Below the pieces are notes generated by a model. That model worked only from the letters and a program-made list of their open reading frames with translations. It was not told where the DNA came from and made no database searches. Of a stretch of DNA of 64,000 nucleotides, positions 21,234 through 30,360 are shown piece after piece. The stretch covers positions 1 to 64,000 of the forward strand of contig JAAEPJ010000335.1 of the NCBI GenBank assembly GCA_024222485.1. The letters are read 5' to 3'. The translations under genes were made by a program, and so were the position numbers. Numbering within the stretch: the first letter of the stretch is position 1; every line of letters starts with the position of its first letter. The stretch is from a bacterium (GTDB taxonomy: Bacteria; RUG730; JAAEPJ01).

Positions 21234-23738
21234 CTACTTAAGTTCTGCCCAGTCCTTACCAGAAGAAATATTAACCCTAAGTGGGACATCTAGTTTAATT
21301 GCATTCTCCATAATATCTTTAACTCTACTTACAAATACCTCTTCTAAATCTTCCTTAATTTCGAATAGAATCTCATCATGTATCTGTAAAAGCATCTTGA
21401 TCTGGTTACTTTCACCGAACTCTTTATAAATATCAACCATAGCTTTTTTTAAAATATCAGCAGAAGATCCTTGAATAGGAGTATTTTTAACTAAACGCTC
21501 ACCTTGCTTCTGAATCATAATATTCCTATTTCCAAGCTCTGGAATAAAGCGTCTTCTCCCCATAATAGTCGTAACATATCCTGTTTTTTTAGCTTCCATA
21601 ATTAATGAATCAAAATAAGTTTTTAAAGTTGGAAAAGTAGAAAAATAAAGACTAATAAAATCCTTAGCCTCTTTCATTGAAATACTTAACTCCCCTGCTA
21701 AAGAAAAGTCCCCTTTACCATAGACTAAGCCAAAATTAATCTGTTTAGCCATTCCTCTTTCTTTCTGGGTAACCTGCATAATATCTTTCTTAAATATCAA
21801 GGAAGCTGTCCAAGTATGAATATCCTCACCATTAATAAAAGCCTCAGAAATATGTTTATCCCGAGATAGATGAGCAAGAACAGCTAAATCAATCTGCGAG
21901 TAGTCTGCAGAAACCAAAAGGTAGCCATCATCTGCAATAAAAGCTTTTCTTAGGCCAGAAGCTATTTCTTTTCTAATAGGAATATTCTGTAAATTTGGAT
22001 TAACAGATGAAAGTCTGCCTGTAGTAGTTTTGGTAAAGTTATAGGTCGTATGAATGCGTGAATTATCATCAAGAAAAGTCATTAAAGGCTCAATATAAGT
22101 ACTATTAAGTTTAACAAGTCCACGATACTTCAAAATTTTTTTTGGAAAATCACTTGTTTTTGATAACTCTTTTAAGACCTCTTCTGAAGTAGAAAATCCA
22201 GTTTTTGTCTTTTTAATAACTGGGAATTTCAATTTTTCAAATAAAATATATCCCAATTGTTTTGGAGAATTTATATTAAACCCCTCACCTACATCATCAT
22301 AAATAGCTCTAACAGTCGTATTTATAAGAGAAAGTATTTCTCGATTAAGAATCTCCAACTGCCTCAGATCTAATTTTATCCCATTTTTCTCCATACTTGC
22401 TAAAACTTCGCAAAAAGGTAAATCAATAGTAAAATAGTTCTCATTAATATCAGGAATAACTATATTTTCTAAAAAATGAAGTTTATAAAAAATATCTTTT
22501 TTATTAAAGTATGCAGGTTGATATTTTTGAATTAAAAGATCTAAAGTCTGAACAGCAGTATCTGCAATATAAGCAGCTAAAAGCAGATCAAAAATTTCTA
22601 AATGTGAATATTCGATATTGTTTTTCACAAAAAAAGCATATAAATTTTTGGCATTATCCGTTCTAATATGCTTAATATGCTGAAAAAGATCATTTAGTTC
22701 TGTCTTATAAAAATAAAAATCACTCTGTGCTATTTTATAGAGAATATCTTCTTTCTTCTTCTTAATATAAACAGTAGCAAGGTCCTCTGAAAATATTAAT
22801 GTAACATTAAATAAACCTTCGGACAATAACTCATTAAAAATATTTTTTTCAATAAATTTAATGTCTTTTAGATCTGATTTTAATTCAACCTTGTGATATA
22901 AACTCTTAGCAATCCCTACTAGTTCTAAATCCTCTAAAAAGTTTTTAAAATCATTATTTCCATCAATTCCTCTAAAAATACAATCATCTTCTTTAAAATT
23001 GATAGGCAAATTAGTTTTTAAAGTTATAAGCTCCTTACTCAATTTTAAATTTTTCAAGTCATCTTTAATTTTAGAGCGAAAGCTTGGCTTTAATTTTTCT
23101 AAATGTATTAAAATATTTTCAACGGAATGATACTCAATAATTAAATCTTTAGCACCTTTTTTACCAATCCCACGAACTCCTGGGATATTATCAGATGAGT
23201 CCCCCATAATACTTAAATAGTCAAGCATATTTATCGGTGCAAAAGAAAATTTCTGTCTGAAATAAGTCTCATCAATTATATATTCTTTTGGGATTGGCAT
23301 AACCGCTATTTTCTCATTAATCATTTGCAGGATATCCTTATCCGTGCTAATAATTTTAACTTTCTTAACTTTCGCATGTTGTGCAATTGTAGCAATTAAA
23401 TCATCAGCCTCAAACCCAGGCATCTCAAATGTTTTAATACCCAAAATCATTAATGATTCTTTAATCAAAGGAACCTGCTTAACTAAATCATCAGGCATTT
23501 TATCACGATGGGCTTTATACTGAGGGTAAATCTCAGTGCGAAAAGTTTGACGAGCAACATCAAAACATACACAAATACCATCATCAGCCATAATATTATT
23601 TTGCAAAATTTTAATCAAAGTTTTTAAAAATCCTAAAACTGCATTAGTAGGAATACCTTTAGAATTATTCAAATGAGGAATCGCATAAAAAGCACGGTAC
23701 ATATAAGCATTTCCATCAATTATATATAAATTTTTCAT
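21234..23738 (-). CDS. polA: DNA polymerase I
   Basis: Pol I fills gaps and removes RNA primers. From ATG 23738 it has 834 residues: a 5' nuclease domain (LYIIDGNAYMYRAFYAIP, PGFEADDLIATIA, GDSSDNIPGVRGIGKKGA), a degenerate 3'-5' exonuclease domain without its acidic motifs, as in Taq, and a polymerase domain with motif B (AKQINFGLVYG) and motif C (QIHDEILFEI). Motif A reads DYSQIDLAV (from residue 612): the steric-gate Glu is Asp617 and the following Arg is Ala619. I reject the upstream start at 23795 because family members begin at the MKNLYIIDG methionine and the longer form would overlap tsaC. Confidence 0.94.
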   Translation of the reverse strand: MKNLYIIDGNAYMYRAFYAIPHLNNSKGIPTNAVLGFLKTLIKILQNNIMADDGICVCFDVARQTFRTEIYPQYKAHRDKMPDDLVKQVPLIKESLMILGIKTFEMPGFEADDLIATIAQHAKVKKVKIISTDKDILQMINEKIAVMPIPKEYIIDETYFRQKFSFAPINMLDYLSIMGDSSDNIPGVRGIGKKGAKDLIIEYHSVENILIHLEKLKPSFRSKIKDDLKNLKLSKELITLKTNLPINFKEDDCIFRGIDGNNDFKNFLEDLELVGIAKSLYHKVELKSDLKDIKFIEKNIFNELLSEGLFNVTLIFSEDLATVYIKKKKEDILYKIAQSDFYFYKTELNDLFQHIKHIRTDNAKNLYAFFVKNNIEYSHLEIFDLLLAAYIADTAVQTLDLLIQKYQPAYFNKKDIFYKLHFLENIVIPDINENYFTIDLPFCEVLASMEKNGIKLDLRQLEILNREILSLINTTVRAIYDDVGEGFNINSPKQLGYILFEKLKFPVIKKTKTGFSTSEEVLKELSKTSDFPKKILKYRGLVKLNSTYIEPLMTFLDDNSRIHTTYNFTKTTTGRLSSVNPNLQNIPIRKEIASGLRKAFIADDGYLLVSADYSQIDLAVLAHLSRDKHISEAFINGEDIHTWTASLIFKKDIMQVTQKERGMAKQINFGLVYGKGDFSLAGELSISMKEAKDFISLYFSTFPTLKTYFDSLIMEAKKTGYVTTIMGRRRFIPELGNRNIMIQKQGERLVKNTPIQGSSADILKKAMVDIYKEFGESNQIKMLLQIHDEILFEIKEDLEEVFVSRVKDIMENAIKLDVPLRVNISSGKDWAELK

Positions 23739-23779
23739 TAATATGCATTTACTGTAAAAATAGAAAATATTCCCGTTCT

Positions 23780-24358
23780 TTACAGCACCTCCCAAATTTT
23801 ATTTTTACTAATAACACCCTCTCGTATTACATTAAGCTTTCCTTCTGAAATATCAACAATAGTAGAAGGGAAAAAATCATAATCTTTCTCATCATCTAAA
23901 TAAAAATCAACTTTATAATCAAAAAAATACGGATCAGCTATTGGATCTACACCAGATTTATTACAAGAAGTTACAAAAAGAGGATCATTTAATTTATTCA
24001 AAATTTCGATCAAAAGCTTATGCCGTGGAATTCTTAAAGCAAGGGTATCAATTTCCCAATCAAATTTTGGATTAACTTTAAAAATTAAAGTTAAGGCTCC
24101 AGGCCAAAAAGCAGACATTAGTTTTTCTGCTAAATCATTAATAATAACAAGCTTAGAAATATTATAATTAGTCCCTACCTGAAGAACCAATTGTTTGACA
24201 AAGCTACGCTCTTTCAGTTCATAAATTCGTTGTTTTACTTTTTCAGAAGTTGCAATACCTGACAAACCATAAATTGTATCTGTTGGTAAAATTCCGACCT
24301 CAAAGTTTTGTAGCCTTTTAACTATCTCATTAAGATCTTCTTTTTTAAAAATTTTCAT
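23780..24358 (-). CDS. tsaC: L-threonylcarbamoyladenylate synthase (TsaC/Sua5 family)
   Basis: This YrdC-domain enzyme makes threonylcarbamoyl-AMP from threonine, bicarbonate and ATP for the t6A37 modification of ANN-decoding tRNAs. The 192 residues cover the YrdC domain only, with no Sua5 C-terminal extension. Motifs are LPTDTIYGLSG (24-34), the ELKERS loop, WPGALTLIF, LALRIPRH, TSCNKSG and STIVDIS. It is the first gene of the tsaC-polA-coaE-cyclase series. A terminator-like hairpin lies upstream and separates it from the exported-protein operon. Confidence 0.93.
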   Translation of the reverse strand: MKIFKKEDLNEIVKRLQNFEVGILPTDTIYGLSGIATSEKVKQRIYELKERSFVKQLVLQVGTNYNISKLVIINDLAEKLMSAFWPGALTLIFKVNPKFDWEIDTLALRIPRHKLLIEILNKLNDPLFVTSCNKSGVDPIADPYFFDYKVDFYLDDEKDYDFFPSTIVDISEGKLNVIREGVISKNKIWEVL

Positions 24359-24426
24359 TTTAAATTACCTAAAAACTTCCACACTCTAAGATATCTTTAT
24401 TCATATTTAAAATATAAAAATTCAAA

Positions 24427-24466
24427 AAAAAAGAGTAACAATCTCAAGAAATTGTTACTCTTTTTT
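24427..24466. terminator. Terminator downstream of the exported-protein operon
   Basis: AAAAAAGAGTAACAAT (24427-24442) and ATTGTTACTCTTTTTT (24451-24466) form a perfect 16-bp stem with an 8-nt loop and give a U-run on either strand. On the - strand it ends the four-gene operon, 32 nt past the PorV-like stop, and insulates tsaC. Confidence 0.9.
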
Positions 24467-24497
24467 ATAATACTTATTAAATAAAATAGAGCCATAG

Positions 24498-26162
24498 CTA
24501 TAATAATATTCCATAAAGCAAGTCTTGGTACTCAACTATTAAATCATTCTCATCCATATTTAAAAATTTTGCTTCTGGATTAATATAAAAAATATCCCTA
24601 CCTTTAATCGTCAAATAATACTCCCCATATTCAGATGTAGAACCGATAACCATTCCTTCTAAACCACCATCAAGATAAAGATCAATAATTTTGGCAAAAT
24701 CAACGGCTTTATCAAAAACGGGTTTATCATTCTTTCCTTCTGCATATAAAGTAAAAATTTTCTTATCATTTACAAAAATAGCTGCCACCTCTCCAGTTGC
24801 AGTATAAGCTTGCTCAACAAAAACAATATCACTTACCTTTTCTGTTTTTATTTCTTTCTTCTCATTTATTAATAAAATTTCTTTCAAATTGCTAATCCAC
24901 TGATTGGCTAAATATTTAACCTCAATATCCATTAGATAAGCATCTTCATTAATTGGAATAATAATCCTATCTAGAATAGTAATCACTTTTTTATTTTTAA
25001 AAGTTTCAATTTTAATATCGTCAGCTGTTAGGATTTCAAATTTCATAATTTCAGACAATTTATATACTAATTCAGAAACTCTATCATAAGGAGTTTCTCC
25101 TTTAATCTCTGCATAAAAACGCAAAACAAGATCGTCATTAAATAACAAGTCAGAAGAATCACCACTAAAACTTGAAATCCCCTCTCTAATTTTAAAATTA
25201 GGATGAATTCTAGTATAGTCGTAAAAGTTTAGAGTATCTGTAATTTCAGTCTGCCCAAATCTAAAAAATAAAGATATCTGATGGGTTCCAATAGTATCTT
25301 CTATTTCAAAAGGAAAAGACAACGAATAATCAATGCCAAGGTCTATGGTGGCAAACATCTCTTTCTCAAAAAATGAACAACCTAAAGAAGCCTCGTAATC
25401 ATTCATCCCCCCTCTAACTTTAAAAACATCTGTTAAGCCCCATTCTAAACCAAGGTATTTTGCAATTTTATTAGATTCATCGCCACCCCAATATTGATCA
25501 CGATAAGAAATATCAAAAGGAATAGTCAATCTATCATAATTAAAAGCAACACCTAAACGATAATCTGCAGGGATAATATCCTTATCTTTTAAACCAATAT
25601 CAGGTCGATTAACATTATTAGCACTCGCACCTACTGAAAAGTATTCAAAATCATATAGAAGTCCAAAATTTATAGCATAAGCATCTTTCTTCGTCCCATG
25701 AGCAAAAACTGGATCATTAGCATCAGAAGTATATTGGTCTACATTTTTATACCCATGCTCTAAAAAAGCAACGCCTATACCAGCACTAAGGTTAGGCAAA
25801 ATCATCATACCATAATTCAATCCAAGATAATCTTCAAAATAAAGATCTCTATCTGCGAACTGATAATAATTAAGAGCAATCGTGCCAATATCTAAAGGCT
25901 GAATAAAGGAAAGGTAATTTGTAGCTAAACTTACACCATCAAGACTGCTATAAATATCTGCATGTAAAAAATATAACTCGGAAAAATTAACATGAGCAAG
26001 ACCTGCGACATTATAAAGAATGGCACCACTATCATTACTAACAGCAGTATACGCATGCCCCATCCCTCGTGCACGCGTATTCCAAGCACGCTGTCCATTA
26101 AAAGCCGCCTGAAGTATTGTAAAATTAAATATAAATAATAAAAATATTAGTCTTTTTAACAT
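24498..26162 (-). CDS. PorV/PorQ-like outer-membrane protein with extra C-terminal domain
   Basis: This 554-residue protein has a signal peptide (about 1-19) and the PorV/UPF0164-type N-terminal signature NTRARGMGHAYTAV followed by ILYNVAGLAH. Barrel-like strands run to about residue 310. The last 220 residues or so form a separate mixed alpha/beta region without barrel character, which contains ETPYDRVSELVYKLSEI and ITILDRIIIPIN. PorV in type IX secretion shuttles cargo to the surface; whether this homologue does so is inference. It is the last gene of the four-gene operon and resembles the barrel at 4.8-6.1 kb only in the N-terminal signature. Confidence 0.82.
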   Translation of the reverse strand: MLKRLIFLLFIFNFTILQAAFNGQRAWNTRARGMGHAYTAVSNDSGAILYNVAGLAHVNFSELYFLHADIYSSLDGVSLATNYLSFIQPLDIGTIALNYYQFADRDLYFEDYLGLNYGMMILPNLSAGIGVAFLEHGYKNVDQYTSDANDPVFAHGTKKDAYAINFGLLYDFEYFSVGASANNVNRPDIGLKDKDIIPADYRLGVAFNYDRLTIPFDISYRDQYWGGDESNKIAKYLGLEWGLTDVFKVRGGMNDYEASLGCSFFEKEMFATIDLGIDYSLSFPFEIEDTIGTHQISLFFRFGQTEITDTLNFYDYTRIHPNFKIREGISSFSGDSSDLLFNDDLVLRFYAEIKGETPYDRVSELVYKLSEIMKFEILTADDIKIETFKNKKVITILDRIIIPINEDAYLMDIEVKYLANQWISNLKEILLINEKKEIKTEKVSDIVFVEQAYTATGEVAAIFVNDKKIFTLYAEGKNDKPVFDKAVDFAKIIDLYLDGGLEGMVIGSTSEYGEYYLTIKGRDIFYINPEAKFLNMDENDLIVEYQDLLYGILL

Positions 26163-26193
26163 ATCTAACCCTTATTTAGTTTCTTATTAAAAA

Positions 26194-27402
26194 CTACTTA
26201 GCAATAGCCAAAGTACCAGAAACAGTTTCTACTTTGCCTTTTATATTCACTTTAAACTGATATATATATATTCCACTCTCAACAACTCTTCCTGACTCAT
26301 CTCTCCCATCCCATTCATATGGAAGAGTAGAAACTTTACGGACTAAACGACCATTAATATCCATAATCTTAATAGAAGGTAAATCAGTTTCTAGATTTGC
26401 AAACTCAACTTTATCATTAAAGCCATCACCATTAGGCGTGATTATTCGCCCCAAAGGTCTAAATGATTCTTTAGTCAAATCTACATAAAAAATAGCAAAT
26501 AAAGAAAAATGCATCGTTTGAAAGGTAATGGAATTATTTGCAGGATCCACAGTTCCACCCACTATCTCCCAGGCTTCATTAAGTTCATTCCAGTAAAATA
26601 CCCTTAAATTTTTTTCATTATATGTTGTTGTATTTCCTCCAACATTAATATATCCGTCATTATCTTCATCAGGATATGCAATTCTAATAGTTATTGGCTC
26701 ATCAAATTTTGTAATATTTTGAGATGTTGAAAATTCATACTGTGCTAAAATAATATCATCACTACTCTTATTTTGATAAGAAAGAAGTTGCGTAGCAGTA
26801 AAGTAATCCGAACCATCTGCTGTTGAAAAAGCATTTGGAGGAACAACAACCCTCAAATTTGAGACCTTATTATGTCCACTATTAAAACTTAAAATACCTC
26901 CGATAGAACTTTCAATATTTGCAGTAGCAGATAAGTTAATATCAACATTTTGTAACGTAGCTGTACTAAAGTTATGATAATCATCAGAATTATCATCTAA
27001 TGATTCTGGGAAATACTTAATATCAGAACCAGCAATAACCTTCATAGCATAAGTTAACTCACCTGCAACAGAAAGATAATCAGAAGGTATTCCGAAAGAA
27101 ACAACATAATCATGACCTGTCTCCTGTAATACTGTAGCCGTTATCTCCTTAAGGTCCTTATCATTTAATCTATACTTTATTTTTACAACAGGAGCCTCAT
27201 ATCTACTAAAAATATATGATTTCAAAACTATTGTATTACCTAAACCATTAATTTCCGAAATAGGCTCGTGTTGAACTTCCATCTCTTCAACATTCCCAAT
27301 GAAGACACTGCAATTAATAGTCTTTTGTGATTGGGAAGTAAAAGCTGTAAAGAAACAAGTTAGCAATAATAATAAAACAGTTGATATTAATTTTTTATTC
27401 AT
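26194..27402 (-). CDS. Exported protein with FlgD/CHU_C-like C-terminal domain
   Basis: This 402-residue protein has a signal peptide (about 1-22). The middle holds Ig-like beta regions, including VVVPPNAFSTADGSD and IRIAYPDEDNDGYI. The last 90 residues start ITPNGDGFNDKVEF and continue with IKIMDINGRLVRKV, YEWDGRDESGRVVESGIY and a terminal beta strand. This pattern matches the FlgD-Ig or gliding-motility-associated C-terminal domains seen in cargo of type IX secretion. It is 4 nt overlapped with the upstream exported gene and 31 nt from the PorV-like barrel gene, so cargo plus carrier is a reasonable guess. Confidence 0.75.
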   Translation of the reverse strand: MNKKLISTVLLLLLTCFFTAFTSQSQKTINCSVFIGNVEEMEVQHEPISEINGLGNTIVLKSYIFSRYEAPVVKIKYRLNDKDLKEITATVLQETGHDYVVSFGIPSDYLSVAGELTYAMKVIAGSDIKYFPESLDDNSDDYHNFSTATLQNVDINLSATANIESSIGGILSFNSGHNKVSNLRVVVPPNAFSTADGSDYFTATQLLSYQNKSSDDIILAQYEFSTSQNITKFDEPITIRIAYPDEDNDGYINVGGNTTTYNEKNLRVFYWNELNEAWEIVGGTVDPANNSITFQTMHFSLFAIFYVDLTKESFRPLGRIITPNGDGFNDKVEFANLETDLPSIKIMDINGRLVRKVSTLPYEWDGRDESGRVVESGIYIYQFKVNIKGKVETVSGTLAIAK

Positions 27403-28052
27403 AACTTAACCTTAATTTTTTTTAACATTTTTTGGTCTTCCATAACTATTTCGAGCTTGACTGCTGAAGTATCAAAATTTAAACCAGATAAATAACTTTG
27501 AAACTTCCTTTCTTCCTTAGGATATATAGGTTTTTTATCAAAAAACCTAATGACTTGTCCACTCCCATTAATAATTCTTATTTTTGGTCTTAAATGTATT
27601 CTGCCCCTATTTTTTAAAATTAACTCCAAATAAAAACGATCGCCCTTTTTAAAAACATTAATATTTTTAAATTTTATGTTATTTATATTAGGTTTTAAAG
27701 ACTTTTTTCTAATATAAATAGGAATCGTATATACCTCACTAAAAAAAGAATTTTGCTTAGAGAAAGATACAGTGAAAGCAATTTCTCTTTTCATTCTTTT
27801 AGGGAGATTAAATTTATAATAAATCTCTTTACCTTTGTTTTCAATTTCAAAAAACTTTACTAAATCTTGATCAGAATATTTATCTCTAATAACAACATTC
27901 AAATTATCTTCAGACAAAATAAACTTATCAGATATATAGCTATCCTCAGGTTCTACCTCAAAAAAAATAGGTTTTGCAGGTGTAATATAAACCTCAGAGA
28001 ATAAAAAACCAACACTGAACAAAATAAAGAACATAGAAAATATTTTTTTCAT
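27399..28052 (-). CDS. Small exported protein of unknown function
   Basis: I do not recognise this 217-residue protein. It has a clear signal peptide (residues 1 to about 19, ending LFSE) and no later membrane segment. The mature part is rich in beta-forming residues and very basic, with KKKSLKP-like and KNRGRIHLRPKIRI stretches. The RIIN-SGQVIRFFDKKPIYP segment is reminiscent of pilus-chaperone-type Ig domains, but no defining motif is visible. It overlaps its neighbours by 1 nt (upstream) and 4 nt (downstream), so it is surely made together with them. Confidence 0.6.
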   Translation of the reverse strand: MKKIFSMFFILFSVGFLFSEVYITPAKPIFFEVEPEDSYISDKFILSEDNLNVVIRDKYSDQDLVKFFEIENKGKEIYYKFNLPKRMKREIAFTVSFSKQNSFFSEVYTIPIYIRKKSLKPNINNIKFKNINVFKKGDRFYLELILKNRGRIHLRPKIRIINGSGQVIRFFDKKPIYPKEERKFQSYLSGLNFDTSAVKLEIVMEDQKMLKKIKVKL

Positions 28053-30298
28053 TAATCGATATATCTCTCTAGCACCAACTCAGTTTTATATGTCGAAGAT
28101 GAGTCTGCATTCGTAAAATCTCCTGCAATATAAAGATAAAAAGTATCAGCAAAGACATCATTATCTGTCTCCTCTATTGCGTAAATTTGATAGTCTTGTC
28201 CTCCAGAAGCAAAATGAAATCCTTTATCACTATCAAAAATATTAACGGTGCTTGAGTTTTCTTCTGTATCAGGGTTATCCAAATGATCCAAGAACCAGTG
28301 CCAAGGATAAAATTCAGAATTTGTCCCTGTAGAAAGATAGATATCTTCAGAATCTATTAGAAAATTTTCAAAAATAGTTAAATCTTCCAGTAAATACTTT
28401 TCTGAAGAAACTAACCAAGCCATAGGAAGAGGTTTTTCCAGTGTTGGCAAAGCATCTTCCTCCTCTTTAATTAAACCAGCAGGATTGCTACCACCCGCAT
28501 ATATGCTAGTATTATTGGTGTAAATTCTAAGCCCCCAACTACTTTCATATGTATAATCAACAGACTCTACTTTAACATATTGATTGGATACAACCCAATC
28601 AGTAGGAAGAGTGCTTATAGTCCAAGTCATTTCAGTAGGAACATCTCCCACCTCACTATGATTTGCCAATATCGTATTAAAAACTGGCTCTGGAGGATAT
28701 ACAGAAGAGACCCATTTTATATTATTTACCATTACATTATGAGAACCTATCTCCCCTACAACATTTAAAGAAAACGGAATCATTATTTTACTAAAATCTA
28801 AAGTAGCATCCCTAGATTTAAAATCCTGTAAAGGAATCATTATTAACTGCCAAGAATTAATATCTGGGTTAATATAAATTTCAGATAGCGAAATCTTCGC
28901 ATTGTGAGAATCAGACATTCCTTCACTCTTAATAGATATTTCAACATCAACATCTGTTTTAATATAAAACCTTAAAAAACTAGTAGAGACACTAGCAAAA
29001 GTTGACAGGTCTCTAGGTGATTCAGTAATATAAAATCCAGCCCAATTCGATAATGCAGTTAAGGTACAATCCATATCTAAAGATGCCCCCCCTCCATTAT
29101 CTGGACCATCTAATTCGGGTATTGAAGATACGGAAATAGTATTTCCTGTACTAGTGCCATATTCTAAGTCTTGAGTAGCATAGTTCAACTCGCCTTTATT
29201 AACGAATTCTGAATAAATTTTAAACTCAGAATTCATATCCGGAAAATCTTCAACTGTAATAGTTATTTGATTCTGAAGATTTACCCACTCCCCTTTCAGC
29301 GTATCTGTACTATTAGCACCATTGCCTCTTTCTGAATCCCAAATGCCTGTCGAAACTTCCACGATATAAGTCCCGACCTTATCTGCTCTAAAATAGGCAG
29401 AGTAAGCATTTGTATCACATTGAGCAGAATGATCACTTGGTCCTGAAATAATATTCCAAGCAGGTAATGGCATAACAGAAAGATCCCCACCAGAGGTAAC
29501 AGCATCCACAGAGATCAGAAGAGATGAAGAAGTATGCGTAATAGGATTTGTAGTCGAAAATAAAATCTCACTAGGTATTTCCTCAAAAAACACCCAGTTA
29601 TCCGCATATAAATTCCCTCCTCTTGCAGTAATATGAAAAGAGGTAATAGCTGAAAAGTCGAGATCCTCACCATCACGATCCCTATGATCAGTACCATATT
29701 GAAGATATATAAAGTCCGTAGTAGAGATAACAATTGTATTCCACTGATCGAGTTCAGCTCCTTCTGAAGTAATTATTTCAGTTGGATCTAGAGAGTCCTC
29801 ATAATTTTTTCTTAATAGGAATGGTTGATAACTTCTCTCACTCAACAAGTTTTCACTTGCAAGCCCTACATAAAAATAATTCCCAAAAAACTCATCTTGT
29901 TCTGCTTCATTTTCGTTCAGTCTATAGCTAAACATCATATACTTATAGTCACTCAAATCTTTTGCCCTATTCATAATTCCCTTGCTTGAATTATTATAAG
30001 CTAAAGAATAATAAGCCTTTGTCTCACCCCCTCCAAAAGTAGTAATAAATGCAAGAATACTATCTCCCTCAAACCTTTCCTCATCTATAATAGGCTTCAA
30101 GACACTATTATCAGCAAAAAGATAAACGGCATCTGAGCTTGGATTCGTATTACTGTTTGCAATAATTGTAGCTCCTTCATAGTGATCAGAAAAAACACCA
30201 TATACAGTACTTATATCAGTAATAGCATCAATATATCCTGCAGTAAGAAATGTCAATGGAAGGAAGAAAAAAAGCAGTATAATAAATGGACGCTTCAT
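28052..30298 (-). CDS. Large secreted protein with galactose-binding-like modules
   Basis: This 748-residue protein has a signal peptide (about 1-20, ending FLTAG) and no other membrane helix. Two regions look like galactose-binding/CBM jelly rolls: about 30-235 (QWNTIVISTTDF ... FHITARGGNLYADNWVF) and about 395-530 (SWQLIMIPLQDF ... DFSKIMIPFSLN). Between them an Ig/PKD-like stretch reads AWNIISGPSD ... KVGTYIVEVSTG. The composition is acidic and rich in Ser, Thr and Asn, typical of surface proteins. No catalytic motif is seen. It is the first gene of the operon, with its own promoter and AGGAGAA ribosome-binding site (30307-30313). Confidence 0.65.
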   Translation of the reverse strand: MKRPFIILLFFFLPLTFLTAGYIDAITDISTVYGVFSDHYEGATIIANSNTNPSSDAVYLFADNSVLKPIIDEERFEGDSILAFITTFGGGETKAYYSLAYNNSSKGIMNRAKDLSDYKYMMFSYRLNENEAEQDEFFGNYFYVGLASENLLSERSYQPFLLRKNYEDSLDPTEIITSEGAELDQWNTIVISTTDFIYLQYGTDHRDRDGEDLDFSAITSFHITARGGNLYADNWVFFEEIPSEILFSTTNPITHTSSSLLISVDAVTSGGDLSVMPLPAWNIISGPSDHSAQCDTNAYSAYFRADKVGTYIVEVSTGIWDSERGNGANSTDTLKGEWVNLQNQITITVEDFPDMNSEFKIYSEFVNKGELNYATQDLEYGTSTGNTISVSSIPELDGPDNGGGASLDMDCTLTALSNWAGFYITESPRDLSTFASVSTSFLRFYIKTDVDVEISIKSEGMSDSHNAKISLSEIYINPDINSWQLIMIPLQDFKSRDATLDFSKIMIPFSLNVVGEIGSHNVMVNNIKWVSSVYPPEPVFNTILANHSEVGDVPTEMTWTISTLPTDWVVSNQYVKVESVDYTYESSWGLRIYTNNTSIYAGGSNPAGLIKEEEDALPTLEKPLPMAWLVSSEKYLLEDLTIFENFLIDSEDIYLSTGTNSEFYPWHWFLDHLDNPDTEENSSTVNIFDSDKGFHFASGGQDYQIYAIEETDNDVFADTFYLYIAGDFTNADSSSTYKTELVLERYID

Positions 30299-30331
30299 TT
30301 AAAAAATTCTCCTAAATTTTATATTTAACTT

Positions 30332-30360
30332 ATGATAATATATTTCACTCATCAAATCAA
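30332..30360 (-). promoter_or_regulatory. Putative promoter of the exported-protein operon
   Basis: On the - strand, TTGATT (30355-30360) and TATCAT (30332-30337) are separated by 17 bp, about 35 nt ahead of the first start codon. The -35 element overlaps the stop codon of the upstream HD gene, which suggests the exported-protein operon is transcribed separately. Confidence 0.45.

Noticed and set aside
23739-23795. Upstream start for polA
   Set aside because: It adds 19 non-homologous residues and overlaps tsaC; the conserved N-terminus begins at 23738.
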